A stretch of 64,000 nucleotides of DNA, taken from NCBI GenBank assembly GCA_041687255.1, contig JAWLCL010000010.1, positions 62,001-126,000 of the forward strand, written 5' to 3'. Both the position numbers and the translations under genes were made by a program. The DNA is from Mariniphaga sp041687255 (GTDB taxonomy: Bacteria; Bacteroidota; Bacteroidia; Bacteroidales; Prolixibacteraceae). The notes below the pieces were generated by a model, which was given only the letters and a program-made list of their open reading frames with translations, made no database searches and was not told the origin of the DNA. Shown one piece after another: positions 27,159-35,551 of this stretch; position 1 is the first letter of the stretch, and each line of letters opens with the position of its first letter.

Positions 27159-27221
27159 AGGCTCAAGGCTCAGTCCAAATTCTGCAGCTTTTTACCGGTT
27201 TACCAGCTTGCCGTTTCTGAT

Positions 27222-27332
27222 TTATGAATAATCGGGCCAGCGTGAAAATTCCCAGTCGGAAGATACCTTAACCAAGCCGCTCTCAACAGGGTTTTGATGA
27301 ATGTAATTGTAACATGCCTGCGGACATTTTTT
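27222..27332 (-). pseudogene. Remnant of a REP-associated (Y1) tyrosine transposase
   Basis: Translation of the minus strand gives YNYIHQNPVESGL and then VSSDWEFSRWPDYS before a stop. This is the characteristic C-terminal part of Y1_Tnp/RAYT transposases (consensus Y-IH-NPV--GLV---DW-YS). Only about 35 residues remain; the catalytic HUH and Tyr region is gone. Copies of palindrome R2 lie on both sides. Confidence 0.75.
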
Positions 27333-27373
27333 TCAGGATGTACAACATTTATTATTAATTGATAATGAAATAA

Positions 27374-27404
27374 CTGAGCAGGTAAACTCCGGTCACCGGC
27401 TCAG
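27374..27404. repeat. Palindromic repeat family R2, copy 2
   Basis: CTGAGCAGGTAA ... TCACCGGCTCAG, overlapping the stop codon of the phosphoesterase gene, for which it could serve as a terminator hairpin. Confidence 0.65.
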
Positions 27405-28639
27405 GGGCGAATTTCAACAACAGCACCGTTTTCAGGATCCCAGACATCGAGGTTTTTGGGAATAACAAACACACTGTCGTTTGGCACAGCGGAAACCTGC
27501 TCTGCATTATCCGTTTTTATTGTTCGTACTTCAATTCCTTTTTTATCGATAAAAATCCATTTAAACTGATTAAACATTCCACTGTCGCGTGTCCAGCTTT
27601 TTGTATCGTCATTTGCACGCAGCGGTGCTCCCCAGCATCCTTCGCCCACATATACGGTTCCTCTTCTGTTGTCGCGGACAAATCCCTCGTCGCTGTTATC
27701 TTTGGTGGAAGGTTTTACAGGCCAGGTGGTTTTAACCGTATGCGCATCGCATTCCACCACCAGTTTTACCTTTTCCTCGTAAAACAGCTGGGCCCAGTGC
27801 ATATATTGCATCTCCCCTTCCCTTTTTGTGGAAACATGTGGCCGCATGGGTTTATGGTATTGGGCAATTCTCCATCTTGCATCTTTGTTTTCCGACAAAT
27901 CCTTTTTCAGCCATGCGGTCTGATTTCCGGCAATTGAAATCTCAGTGTTCAGAGTGTATATACGCACAAGGTTATCGCCACAGGTAATGGCATAATAAAT
28001 ACTTTGCGAAGGCGTATCGAACAGCTTATAAACCATTTCGTTGTTGGGTTCATGATTGCCCCTGGCAACGATTACAGGATACATCCGACCGTCATCGCTG
28101 ATGGTGTATTGCCAGTCGTCGAGCCAGGCCTGCCACTGTTCGGGAGTGCCCCTGACGGTCATGTCGCCGTCAAAAAGTACGGCGTGTGGCTTCAGCTTGC
28201 TCACCAGCAGGTTGGCATTCCTGCGGGGCACAGGATTATTACGCGAATCGCCCCCTGCGATGATGGACAACCGGGAATCGGGCTCCATAGGGGCTGTGCG
28301 GAACCAGAACCTTTTGCTTACTCCTTCACTGTCTTTTATTACAAAATAGTACGACGTATTAGGCGAAAGGTCGTTCAGCCGCACAAAATTATTTTCCATT
28401 TCTGCATAGTACTCCGTCCTGTCGGGTTCGGCCTCCCATTTATAGCTCTCCCAGTCCTCTTCATGATCAAGATCTCCGTAATAAACCACCGGGTTTTCGC
28501 CAGAAATCTGTTCCCACCCGATTACTGCTGATGTGGCAGGATTATCACGCAATGTGAGCCTGTATTTTCCGGTTTTTGAATGCGTTTGGATTGAAAGTGC
28601 AATAAGGAAAATGAAAAAGTAACAGCGTAATATAAACAT
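27401..28639 (-). CDS. Secreted metallophosphoesterase, purple-acid-phosphatase-like
   Basis: This 412-residue protein has a signal peptide (MFILRCYFFIFLIALSIQTHS). Residues about 25-120 form a fibronectin-III-like domain as in purple acid phosphatases (NPATSAVIGWEQ, LSPNTSYYFVI, FRTAPM). The calcineurin-like domain follows with GGDSRNNP near 130, LFDGDMTVRG near 155, ARGNHEPNN near 193, QYHKPMRPH near 262 and CDAHTVKTTW near 295. Metal-ligand positions are present, but the usual GHxH is CDAHT, so the site is slightly unusual. It probably hydrolyses phosphate esters in the periplasm. Single gene; its stop lies in an R2 palindrome. Confidence 0.85.
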   Translation of the reverse strand: MFILRCYFFIFLIALSIQTHSKTGKYRLTLRDNPATSAVIGWEQISGENPVVYYGDLDHEEDWESYKWEAEPDRTEYYAEMENNFVRLNDLSPNTSYYFVIKDSEGVSKRFWFRTAPMEPDSRLSIIAGGDSRNNPVPRRNANLLVSKLKPHAVLFDGDMTVRGTPEQWQAWLDDWQYTISDDGRMYPVIVARGNHEPNNEMVYKLFDTPSQSIYYAITCGDNLVRIYTLNTEISIAGNQTAWLKKDLSENKDARWRIAQYHKPMRPHVSTKREGEMQYMHWAQLFYEEKVKLVVECDAHTVKTTWPVKPSTKDNSDEGFVRDNRRGTVYVGEGCWGAPLRANDDTKSWTRDSGMFNQFKWIFIDKKGIEVRTIKTDNAEQVSAVPNDSVFVIPKNLDVWDPENGAVVEIRP

Positions 28640-28731
28640 CTTCTTAAAAAATAAATTAAACTTAGGACTGTGAATTATGTTGAAGAAGAACTAACAAAAC
28701 CTGTATTATTAAATCATGCAGCACTGCCGTC

Positions 28732-29601
28732 ATGAAATTTAAACATTCAAATACCCTATTGGTTCACCTTACGTTGCGCCTGGCCACCTTCCTGCTGTTT
28801 GCCGGCAGGGCATGGCAACACCTGTTCTGGGATGCGCCTTTCAGGGCGCTGCTGTGGGACAGGGAGGTGATGGAAAACTTAATCCTTTTTTTCCGGGAAG
28901 GCACCTGGCAGGATTATGTTACCAGTGCCGCTGCCGATCGTTTTATTCAATCAACGATTACCGGTTTTGGTATGTTCTATGCCGGTATGGCTGTTCTTAC
29001 GCTGCTGGTACGGAGCCGGACACTGACCCGACTTTCGGGATTATATTTTCTCGCTTCAGCAGCGCTGGCTTTCCTGGCATTCCTTTATTCCAAAGAGAAA
29101 TTTTATCATGTGGGCCAGTTTTTTGAATATACCATTCAATTCCTGCTTCCGCTGTTTTTCCTGTATGCCGTAACCGGTAGGGTTAAACTGTCAAGGCTGC
29201 TCCTGGTTATGAAGATAGCTGTTGCTTTAACTTTCACAGCCCATGGTTTGTATGCCATTGGTGTTTACCCGCAGCCCGGTGTGTTTACCGATATGTTTAT
29301 CGCCATTCTGCATGTTTCGGAACCGGTGGCAAAGCAAATGCTCTATATCGCCGGAGCGCTCGACTTCCTTCTGGCCGTTGCCTTGTTTGTTCCCCGGCTG
29401 GCAAAGTATGCGGCATTGTATGCCATATTCTGGGGCGGGTTAACTGCCATCGCACGGACTTGGGTTGGTTACTATCCTGAACTTCCTCTCTTAAGCCTGC
29501 ATCAGAATCTGTACGAAACCTTCATCCGGATGCCCCATATGCTGGTGCCACTGGCTGCTTTTATTATTTTGATGAGGCCGGAACCTTCACCTGCTGACTA
29601 A
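28732..29601 (+). CDS. Multi-pass membrane protein, DoxX-like
   Basis: This 289-residue integral membrane protein has about seven hydrophobic helices (LRLATFLLFAGRAWQHLFW, GFGMFYAGMAVLTLL, GLYFLASAALAFLAFLYS, FLLPLFFLYAV, ALTFTAHGLYAIGV, ALDFLLAVALFVP, LVPLAAFIILM). The AHGLYAIG segment and overall pattern resemble DoxX/SURF4-type proteins, but I do not see a diagnostic motif, so the family is tentative. It is divergent from the phosphoesterase gene. Confidence 0.7.
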   Translation: MKFKHSNTLLVHLTLRLATFLLFAGRAWQHLFWDAPFRALLWDREVMENLILFFREGTWQDYVTSAAADRFIQSTITGFGMFYAGMAVLTLLVRSRTLTRLSGLYFLASAALAFLAFLYSKEKFYHVGQFFEYTIQFLLPLFFLYAVTGRVKLSRLLLVMKIAVALTFTAHGLYAIGVYPQPGVFTDMFIAILHVSEPVAKQMLYIAGALDFLLAVALFVPRLAKYAALYAIFWGGLTAIARTWVGYYPELPLLSLHQNLYETFIRMPHMLVPLAAFIILMRPEPSPAD

Positions 29602-29657
29602 AGTTCAGGCTTCACCTTCTGACCGGAGTTAAGCAGGTAAATAAATTAAGGTGCTTA

Positions 29658-29688
29658 CTGAGCAGGTGAACTCAAGTCACCAGCTCAG
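29658..29688. repeat. Palindromic repeat family R2, copy 3
   Basis: CTGAGCAGGTGA ... TCACCAGCTCAG, identical in both arms and loop to the copy at 37956. It lies 57 bp after the membrane protein stop. Confidence 0.7.
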
Positions 29689-29887
29689 CTATCAAAAGTC
29701 TTTTTTATGTGGTATATTTTTCCCATATTTGCACCTGCATCATGAGTTTCAGGCTTTGCCTGGACACCAACCGAGCAGGAATAGCCACGGTGGTTCAGAA
29801 TGCGGACAGTCTGTCAAAAAAAGTTCAAATCAGACGTTTACCGACATTGCATGGTGCACAAAATAGTAACTTTTTAAATTTTGTGCG

Positions 29888-30391
29888 ATGAAGTATTACG
29901 AACATTTTGAGTCATTGATTGCCGAGAAACGGCTTTCAAGTATTGAGCCCTGCCTGAAGGGAGAGTTGAATGAAGTGCTGGTATTAACCGGCGACGAAGC
30001 CGTTTACGGCTGCCTGAAGAAGCTGGAGGGCGAACCGGCGCCGGCTGCCTGTGTGCTCATTAACAATGAAGGGAGCAGGGCGCGGCTGGTGCTGATGAAT
30101 CACTCCCGCCCTGTGCTGTGCCTGGGCTACGATGAGCAGGGGTATCTTGATGCCGTCCTGCCCCTGCGGGTGAACAAAAACCGCGGTACCTGGCAGCAGT
30201 TGTTCTCATGGCGGTACATTTTGTTTATGCCGCTGCCTGAAAAGTGCTTCCGCTTTGGACCTTCCGCCCTGCAGACTTATGTGGAGAAAAAAACAGAGGA
30301 CCAGAAGCAGCTTTCAGCTTTCATGAAGGGCTTAAACGGCAAGGCTCCCCTTACGGATGAACTTCTGCTGTGGTGGATGAAAAGGTATTAA
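29888..30391 (+). CDS. Uncharacterised 167-residue protein
   Basis: Soluble protein without a signal peptide, starting MKYYEHFESLIAEKRLSSIEPC. It has an alternating charged and hydrophobic pattern, a CVLINNEGSRARLVLMNHSRPV stretch near 56 and a C-terminal DELLLWWMKRY. Family not recognised. A decayed paralog sits at 37631-37880, which supports it being a real gene. The next plus-strand gene starts 24 bp downstream, so the two are likely an operon. Confidence 0.65.
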   Translation: MKYYEHFESLIAEKRLSSIEPCLKGELNEVLVLTGDEAVYGCLKKLEGEPAPAACVLINNEGSRARLVLMNHSRPVLCLGYDEQGYLDAVLPLRVNKNRGTWQQLFSWRYILFMPLPEKCFRFGPSALQTYVEKKTEDQKQLSAFMKGLNGKAPLTDELLLWWMKRY

Positions 30392-30414
30392 CAACCGGCT
30401 AAAACAAACAAATC

Positions 30415-30822
30415 ATGAGTGAAGAAAAAATAAAGACAGCGCCGGTTGTGCAGCCGGCAACGGAACTTGATGAGGAAACCAGGAAAAGCCTCCTTTCGCA
30501 ATCCGATAATGAAGGGCAGGTCATTGTGCACTGCTCCTATTACAGCATGGGCGAGAGCCTGCGCATATGGAAAACCACCTTTCTGACCGACAGGGATTCC
30601 GGCCACCGGAGCCGGCTGCTGCATGCCGAAAACATCACCTTTTATCCGGAGTGGACGGAAGTTCCCCGTGGAACCACCGCCCGGTTCACCCTGGTGTTCA
30701 GCAAGCTGCCCAAAGGGTGCAAAACCTTTAACCTCATCGAAGACATCCCCCAGCCGGGAGGGTTTCACATACGGAACATCCAAAGGAACAAGGAGGATGT
30801 ATATAGGGTGAGGATTGAGTGA
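30415..30822 (+). CDS. Uncharacterised 135-residue protein
   Basis: Soluble protein beginning MSEEKIKTAPVVQPATELDEE, with a central VHCSYYSMGESLRIWKTTFL and RLLHAENITFYPEW, and a C-terminal PKGCKTFNLIEDI then NKEDVYRVRIE. The second half looks like an all-beta immunoglobulin-like domain (FTLVFSKLP...FNLIE). It follows the previous gene by 24 bp, suggesting co-translation. A heptamer array begins 6 bp after its stop. Confidence 0.65.
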   Translation: MSEEKIKTAPVVQPATELDEETRKSLLSQSDNEGQVIVHCSYYSMGESLRIWKTTFLTDRDSGHRSRLLHAENITFYPEWTEVPRGTTARFTLVFSKLPKGCKTFNLIEDIPQPGGFHIRNIQRNKEDVYRVRIE

Positions 30823-30828
30823 AGAGCG

Positions 30829-30863
30829 GAGTTCTGAGTTCAGAGTTCGGAGTTCCGGGTTGT
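30829..30863. repeat. Heptamer array (GAGTTCN) next to a stop codon
   Basis: Units GAGTTCT, GAGTTCA, GAGTTCG, GAGTTCC, GGGTTGT are in exact 7-bp register, with the last base of the unit varying. Confidence 0.75.
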
Positions 30864-31061
30864 ACATGCATAAATAGAGTTGACCGTTTTTGCACTTTTA
30901 ATTCCTTTATCGCTTTACAACAAATCCATTCAGTGTCTTTAGCGTTTTGGTGGTTAACTTCTTCTTTCGGTGGTTATACTTCATTTTGTCATTCTGAACA
31001 AATTTATTGACAGGGTGTTAAGCTTCATGCAACACACATACACCCACAAATACAATTAATT

Positions 31062-31973
31062 ATGGAAACACCACGGGAAAAAGTAATTCAAAGAGATTAC
31101 AAAGATTACAATAGGGAAACCCATCTTAAGCGGGTTTCATGGCCGGCTATATTTGCCGGCACGCTTATTATGCTGGTTACCTTAATGATGCTTAGCTTAC
31201 TGGGCATCGGAATCGGCTTAACTTCCATTAACCCTATGGAAGAAATGGATCCACTGCAAGGTATTGGCACCGGAACGCTTATCTGGTGGGTAATCAGTAA
31301 CCTGGCAGCCATTTTTGCCGGAGCATATGTAGCAGCCAAACTTACAACATTAAGCTATAAGCTCACAGGGGCCTTACATGGAATACTCACCTGGGCTCTT
31401 TACACCCTGCTCTCGTTTTGGTTAATGACCACAGCCGTTGGAGGAATAATCGGTGGCGCAGGCAGTATTATTGGAAAGGGCTTTTCAGCATTCGGCTCAG
31501 GCGTATCTGAACTGGTATCAGCGGCTGAAGAAGGGGAGTTCAACGACGAACGAATCAATGAAATGATTCAGCAGGCCCTGCAGCGCGGTCAGCAACAGGC
31601 GGGCGATACCGTAGAATTTGATATTGATGTTATGGCTGTTGTCCGGGATGTATTTATGGAAAACGGTGAACTGAAGGCCGATGTCAGCCGTCAGGAGCTT
31701 GAGCAGTCGGTTGCCCGGAACTCCACCCTTGCGCAGCAGGATGTAGCACGGGCCGCGGATGTAATTATGAAAGAATACGAACGACTCGAGCAGCAGTGGC
31801 AGCAACTGAAGCAACAGGCTGAACAAGCGGCCCAGCAGGCATCCGATGCTATGGGGAAAGCCGGTATCTGGGCATTTGTGGCATTGTTGCTTGGAGTAAT
31901 TACTGCAGCTGCCGGCGGCATGGTCGGAAAACCGGATGTTGATGAGGTGCACGACAGACGAAAGGTAGTATGA
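31062..31973 (+). CDS. Membrane protein with coiled-coil insertion, function unknown
   Basis: This 303-residue protein has N-terminal helices VSWPAIFAGTLIMLVTLMMLSLLGIGIGL (about 25-53), IWWVISNLAAIFAGAYVAAKL and LHGILTWALYTLLSFWLMTTAVGGIIGGAG. These resemble the TIGR04086/YrzE-type membrane unit. A long Gln- and Glu-rich segment (about 155-270; EQQWQQLKQQAEQAAQQASDA) is predicted coiled coil, followed by a last helix IWAFVALLLGVITAAAGGMVG. A short palindromic TTCAGCTGCTGA repeat follows the stop. Single gene. Confidence 0.7.
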   Translation: METPREKVIQRDYKDYNRETHLKRVSWPAIFAGTLIMLVTLMMLSLLGIGIGLTSINPMEEMDPLQGIGTGTLIWWVISNLAAIFAGAYVAAKLTTLSYKLTGALHGILTWALYTLLSFWLMTTAVGGIIGGAGSIIGKGFSAFGSGVSELVSAAEEGEFNDERINEMIQQALQRGQQQAGDTVEFDIDVMAVVRDVFMENGELKADVSRQELEQSVARNSTLAQQDVARAADVIMKEYERLEQQWQQLKQQAEQAAQQASDAMGKAGIWAFVALLLGVITAAAGGMVGKPDVDEVHDRRKVV

Positions 31974-31983
31974 ATAGGGATAT

Positions 31984-32017
31984 TCAGCTGCTGACTAAAG
32001 TTCAGCTGCTGAATTCC
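31984..32017. repeat. TTCAGCTGCTGA direct-repeat element
   Basis: TTCAGCTGCTGA, a 6-bp spacer, then TTCAGCTGCTGAA. Related copies are at 37907-37936 and, degenerate, near 27088 and 41430. These lie after gene ends and often next to R2 palindromes. Confidence 0.55.
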
Positions 32018-32276
32018 TTTTATCGGTATAAGGATTCTCTTTTTATAAAAGAACTGCAGTTTCCAGATTTTTTTCTGCAAAGGAAAGCCATTCGCCTGCT
32101 AATTTTTTGTCAGGCATACATGATGCGGCCTTAGAAATGAATCTCTTTATAAAACATATCTCCTTCAGCAATTCGCTTATTAATTCTTTCCTGATTATCA
32201 ACAATAACTGCCCGCCCGGCTGAAGTCGTTTGGACCAGGTCTTTGGTCATTGTATAATCAGGAAAACCCGAAACCT

Positions 32277-32379
32277 GCTCTTTGCTCTGTGCTCTTTGCC
32301 CTTTGCCCTTTGCTCTTTGCCCTTTGCTCTTTGCCCTATGCCCTATGCCCTATGCCCTATGCCCTATGCCCTTTGCTCC
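32277..32379. repeat. Heptamer array (GCCCTTT/GCCCTAT)
   Basis: About 14 units of 7 bp, first GCTCTTT/GCCCTTT and then GCCCTAT. It lies just downstream of the EcsC gene stop (minus strand). Open frames across it translate as repeats of ALCPLPF-type heptapeptides because 7 bp gives a 21-bp codon cycle. Confidence 0.9.
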
Positions 32380-32387
32380 TTTTCCTG

Positions 32388-33104
32388 TCAGCTGCTTAAT
32401 CTCATGCGGTAAGCATTCATGGCTGTTTTGCCAAGTTTGTCAATCAGGCGCGAGTTAACAACAAATCCGACAGGCGCACCTATGAAGGGTATCAGTTGGG
32501 CCATCTTTGCAAGATCAATGTAGTCGCGGTATTCCTGCTGAAAATTTCGCCAGTCAAACCGGTGGATGTCATCCGGAAGATCGTTGCTTTTCGTATTCCA
32601 GTCAACTATTTTGAGGTAAATGTTCCGCCTGTGCTCATGACTTGAGAATGCAAGTTCAAAAATATGCAGGATGTATACCCTTTCCTTATAATCTTTTACA
32701 TCAAACCCGTACATTGAAGAGATATCAAACAGCAACTTCAGTTTAATGCCAATTAAAACCGGAAAGTCGGCAAACCCCAGCAATATACCTCCTGCACCGG
32801 TTATGCCACCTTCAACGGCAGCAGTGTTTTTGTAATATTTAATCCGTTGCCCGATTGCTGCCTCACGTTCCTGCAACGACAAGCCTGACAGCGGCCTGGG
32901 GGTGGTGTAATTGGCGCCGAACAATACCCCGCGTATCATCTGTTTGATTGTTACTGTGATAGCCTGGTGTATTTTTTCAGGTATCCATGCATTCATTTTC
33001 ACCTGCACGCTTTTCGACAGCCGGTTGAGGATTGTTGGCCGCTGAAGCATTTGTTTTTGCCAGACCGATAATTCTGTATGAATTTGTTCCTGGTAAGCAT
33101 CCAT
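32388..33104 (-). CDS. EcsC family protein
   Basis: This is about 238 residues from the ATG at 33104 (MDAYQEQIHTELSVWQKQM); a GTG at 33164 in frame would add 20 residues that look unlike the family. EcsC features are visible: VQVKMNAWIPEKIHQAITVTIKQMIRG near 30, the glycine-rich AAVEGGITGAGGILLGFADFPVLIGIKLKLLFDI near 95-130, and the final FIGAPVGFVVNSRLIDKLGKTAMNAYRMR. EcsC was named from the Bacillus Ecs operon; its biochemical role is not established. The gene is bracketed by heptamer arrays on both sides. Confidence 0.85.
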   Translation of the reverse strand: MDAYQEQIHTELSVWQKQMLQRPTILNRLSKSVQVKMNAWIPEKIHQAITVTIKQMIRGVLFGANYTTPRPLSGLSLQEREAAIGQRIKYYKNTAAVEGGITGAGGILLGFADFPVLIGIKLKLLFDISSMYGFDVKDYKERVYILHIFELAFSSHEHRRNIYLKIVDWNTKSNDLPDDIHRFDWRNFQQEYRDYIDLAKMAQLIPFIGAPVGFVVNSRLIDKLGKTAMNAYRMRLSS

Positions 33105-33191
33105 TGCAAATGGGACAGTATTTGGTTGCAAAGGTAAGGGATAATCAAGAAGTTTCCCACTCACTGATCATTTTGCCGATAGCAGGATCTT

Positions 33192-33429
33192 GGTCACTGG
33201 TCACTGGACACTGGACACTGGTCACTGGTCACTGGTCACTGGTCAACTAATGACCAATGACCAGTGACCAATGACCAATGACTAATGACTAATGACCAAT
33301 GACTAATGACCAATGACTAATGACCAATGACCAGTGACCAATGACCAATGACTAATGACCGATGACCAATGACTAATGACCGATGACCAATGACTAATGA
33401 CCAATGACTAATGACCGATGACTAATGAC
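33192..33429. repeat. Head-to-head heptamer array (GGTCACT | AATGACY)
   Basis: About eight GGTCACT/GGACACT units (33192-33247) run straight into about 26 AATGACC/AATGACT units (33248-33429). AGTGACC units in the right part are the exact complement of GGTCACT, so the array inverts at GGTCAACTAATGACC. The 7-bp register is kept throughout each arm. Confidence 0.9.
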
Positions 33430-33479
33430 ATTCGACGATTCCGCCTGGCTGACTAACTCCTGTCGTACGAAACCTCAAA

Positions 33480-33608
33480 GCCGTCATTGCGCGGGTTGTC
33501 ATTGAAAAACAGGCTTTCCCATCAGCCACCACAGCTTCATTGTTGTAAAGAACCTTTGCAACCGCATGGAGCAAAGCCTGCCTGTCCGGTCAGGCAGGCA
33601 ATCTGTAC
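33480..33608. repeat. Repeat family R5, copy 1
   Basis: Begins GCCGTCATTGC and ends GGCAATCTGTAC. These ends recur, inverted, at 33657-33772. Inside is a perfect hairpin, GCCTGCCTG / CAGGCAGGC, at 33576-33599. Confidence 0.6.
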
Positions 33609-33656
33609 AAACTAGCACTTCCAAATTTACACATCATTAATGGCCGCTGCCAATCG

Positions 33657-33772
33657 GTACAGATTGCCGCACCCCCGGCTGTAATATGCGAAGGTTTATA
33701 CTCTGATACAGGTAAATGCTGCACGATACCTACAGCTTATTATTTAAGCACGCGGGGTCGGGCAATGACGGC
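33657..33772. repeat. Repeat family R5, copy 2, inverted
   Basis: Begins GTACAGATTGCC and ends GCAATGACGGC, the complements of the ends of copy 1. The interior differs. A third copy in this orientation is at 59649-59750. Confidence 0.6.
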
Positions 33773-33873
33773 TTCATAGTGTGGACAGCATGCGGCGAGG
33801 AAAAAATGATGTTATATGATGCAACATATGTGCCGCAGACAACACTTTCCACTAGTTTGTTATATAGTAGGTT

Positions 33874-33938
33874 GGTTTTGAAAATAAGGTTTAAAATAGA
33901 TAAGGTTTGAGATCTGTTTCAAGGGGGCCAGATAAGGA
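33874..33938. repeat. Dispersed repeat R6, copy 1
   Basis: GGTTTTGAAAATAAGG ... TTTGAGATCTGTTTCAAG ... GGCCAGATAAGGA, matching 38041-38104 with few changes. No open frame; function unknown. Confidence 0.6.
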
Positions 33939-34024
33939 GACAGTAATGCTCATGGGATTATTAATAAATGTCCTGATGATGATCAAATGCTGTCATCTGC
34001 GATCGAATTGCCAGTTTTTTGCCT

Positions 34025-34372
34025 TTAGCTGACAATTCGTATCTTATTTATTTCCAATACAATAAACGATTGGTTTTTAAGTAGTTCTATAATTTTTGGG
34101 CTATTCTTTTTAAAATAATTTTTTAAATCAGTCAACCTCATGTTTCCAAGCCTGACCAGTACTAATTTGTATGGTTTTCCGGTTGTATTGAAGGAGTAAA
34201 AAAAATCAGTGTCTTTTGTAATAACAGCTCTTTTTTCTTTTATTGAAAGGTCGTTTATGAATGAATCTTTGGTAAGATTTCCTGCTTCGAGTATTGAAGT
34301 ATGCACGCAGTCATAGTCAGCGAAATACTCACATAATGCGACTGGCAGATGAGCATCAATTAAAAATTTCAT
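34025..34372 (-). CDS. DUF5615 PIN-like toxin candidate
   Basis: This 115-residue protein has the DUF5615 (Mut7-C/PIN-like) signature: N-terminal FLIDAHLPVAL (Asp of the acidic pocket), CVHTSILEAGNLTKDSFI, then RAVITKDTDFFYSF with the second acidic cluster, and KLVLVRLGNMR. Such proteins are predicted RNases paired with DUF433 proteins. It overlaps the upstream DUF433 gene by 4 bp, which is the standard arrangement, so toxin activity is inferred by analogy. Length is typical. Confidence 0.85.
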   Translation of the reverse strand: MKFLIDAHLPVALCEYFADYDCVHTSILEAGNLTKDSFINDLSIKEKRAVITKDTDFFYSFNTTGKPYKLVLVRLGNMRLTDLKNYFKKNSPKIIELLKNQSFIVLEINKIRIVS

Positions 34373-34605
34373 GCTGCCGGGAATTCAATACCTTTAAAAT
34401 GGATTGTTTTTGCAGCAAATGCAAGGCAGGCAAGAATGTCTTCTTTTTCAAGTTCCGGGAATTCGTTAAGAATATCTTCCGGCGAATCGCCACCGGCGAG
34501 GTATTCAAGTATTCCTTCTACCAAATGCCTTGTGCTGCGTATGGTGGGTTTGCCGTGACATACCTCCGGATTTATGGTAATCCTTTTGATTAAATCAGTA
34601 TCCAT
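34369..34605 (-). CDS. DUF433 antitoxin-like protein
   Basis: This 78-residue protein contains the DUF433 core ITINPEVCHGKPTIRSTRHLVEGILEYLAGGDSPEDILNEFPELEKEDILACLAFA, which folds as a winged helix-turn-helix. DUF433 genes sit in front of DUF5615 toxins. Here they overlap by 4 bp, so this is the likely antitoxin and autoregulator of the module. Confidence 0.88.
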   Translation of the reverse strand: MDTDLIKRITINPEVCHGKPTIRSTRHLVEGILEYLAGGDSPEDILNEFPELEKEDILACLAFAAKTIHFKGIEFPAA

Positions 34606-34801
34606 AGTACATAAAAATAATTGAATCGTATATCAAAAATACAAAATTTACCTGAGTGAAGAAACCTCACGGGCACTACAAGATTCATCCCAATTTGGTA
34701 TTCCCAATTCATGTTGCTCTTTAAGTATAGGTACGATCCCTTTAGCGACAAGGAGGAGAAACTTTTCACTGGTTATAAGGAAGAACCTGGAATCCGCTTT
34801 T

Positions 34802-34836
34802 GCTCCTGGCTCTCTGCTCCTGGCTCTGGCCCTCTG
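34802..34836. repeat. Heptamer array (GCTCCTG/GCTCTCT)
   Basis: Units GCTCCTG, GCTCTCT, GCTCCTG, GCTCTGG, CCCTCTG in exact 7-bp register, between two toxin-antitoxin modules. Confidence 0.7.
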
Positions 34837-34962
34837 CATTCGAACCAGGTTTCTTTATCTGATTGCCTGGGCCTATTATTGCAACAGCTTTTAAAGTTCC
34901 CGGTAACTTTAATTCATCTGAAGTCTCCAAAATTAAAAAAGGCACAGGTCAAACCAGAATTT

Positions 34963-35337
34963 TTATTTAAATGGATTTATTACAACTAAATCATTTGTCA
35001 GGTTTAAAAAGTCGTCTGCATTGGCTGTAACCAGTTCTAAATTATTACTTAGTGCTGTTGAGGCAATAATAGCATCGGGTAACTTGATTTTATTATTTTG
35101 CCGTAGTTGAATTACCCTATCAATTATATCTTTATCAAGATTTATGACCGGCAGGTTTCTGCAAAGTTCTTCAATTATTTGCTTTTCAGTTTTACCGGAA
35201 AACCTGTAGCCTAGAACTTCCATATACGTTATCACCGAAATATAGATTTTATCTCCTGGTACAGCTATCTTTTCAAACGACAAAAGCTTTTTTGAAAGAT
35301 AAATAAGAATATTTGAATCAAGAAGCTTCCCACTCAT
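34963..35337 (-). CDS. vapC: VapC-type PIN-domain toxin
   Basis: This is about 124 residues from the ATG at 35337. PIN-domain acidic residues are visible in KLLDSNILIYLSKK (Asp near 8), VITYMEVLGY (Glu near 42), KLPDAIIASTAL (Asp near 92) and TANADDFLNL (Asp near 111), so the catalytic site looks complete. VapC toxins are Mg-dependent RNases. The start overlaps the end of the upstream small gene by about 20 bp, as in a toxin-antitoxin operon. Confidence 0.85.
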   Translation of the reverse strand: MSGKLLDSNILIYLSKKLLSFEKIAVPGDKIYISVITYMEVLGYRFSGKTEKQIIEELCRNLPVINLDKDIIDRVIQLRQNNKIKLPDAIIASTALSNNLELVTANADDFLNLTNDLVVINPFK

Positions 35338-35551
35338 CACGAATTTCTTTTTGCCACTTTACAGGATTGGTAATGTTCTGAAAGAGATAGTTTGGCTTTA
35401 TTTCATCAAAAAACCTTTTAAGATTCGTATATTGATTAGCATCAACATCCGGTTCTTCTTCTATTTTTTTTACAAACCGCATGTTTTGTAAAACCTTTTT
35501 CAGAAGCCTTGCATTTTTTTTATTATCGACCGTAACCTTTAATGTCGTCAT
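35318..35551 (-). CDS. Antitoxin of the PIN-toxin module
   Basis: This 77-residue protein (MTTLKVTVDNKKNARLLKKVLQNM ... WQKEIRDEWEAS) has a beta-strand/helix start like small ribbon-helix antitoxins and an acidic C-terminal half. The family is not recognised by name; the role is inferred from overlap with the VapC gene and from the similar start of the antitoxins at 35842 and 40699 (short strand, then K/A-rich helix). Confidence 0.7.
   Translation of the reverse strand: MTTLKVTVDNKKNARLLKKVLQNMRFVKKIEEEPDVDANQYTNLKRFFDEIKPNYLFQNITNPVKWQKEIRDEWEAS

Noticed and set aside
28004..28531. 175-codon plus-strand frame
   Set aside because: Antisense to the metallophosphoesterase gene.
32230..32412. 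Short frame with repeated ALCPLPFALC
   Set aside because: Translation of the GCCCTTT array; no start context.
33192..33429. CRISPR-like array
   Set aside because: Units are 7 bp and contiguous, with no spacers and no cas genes.
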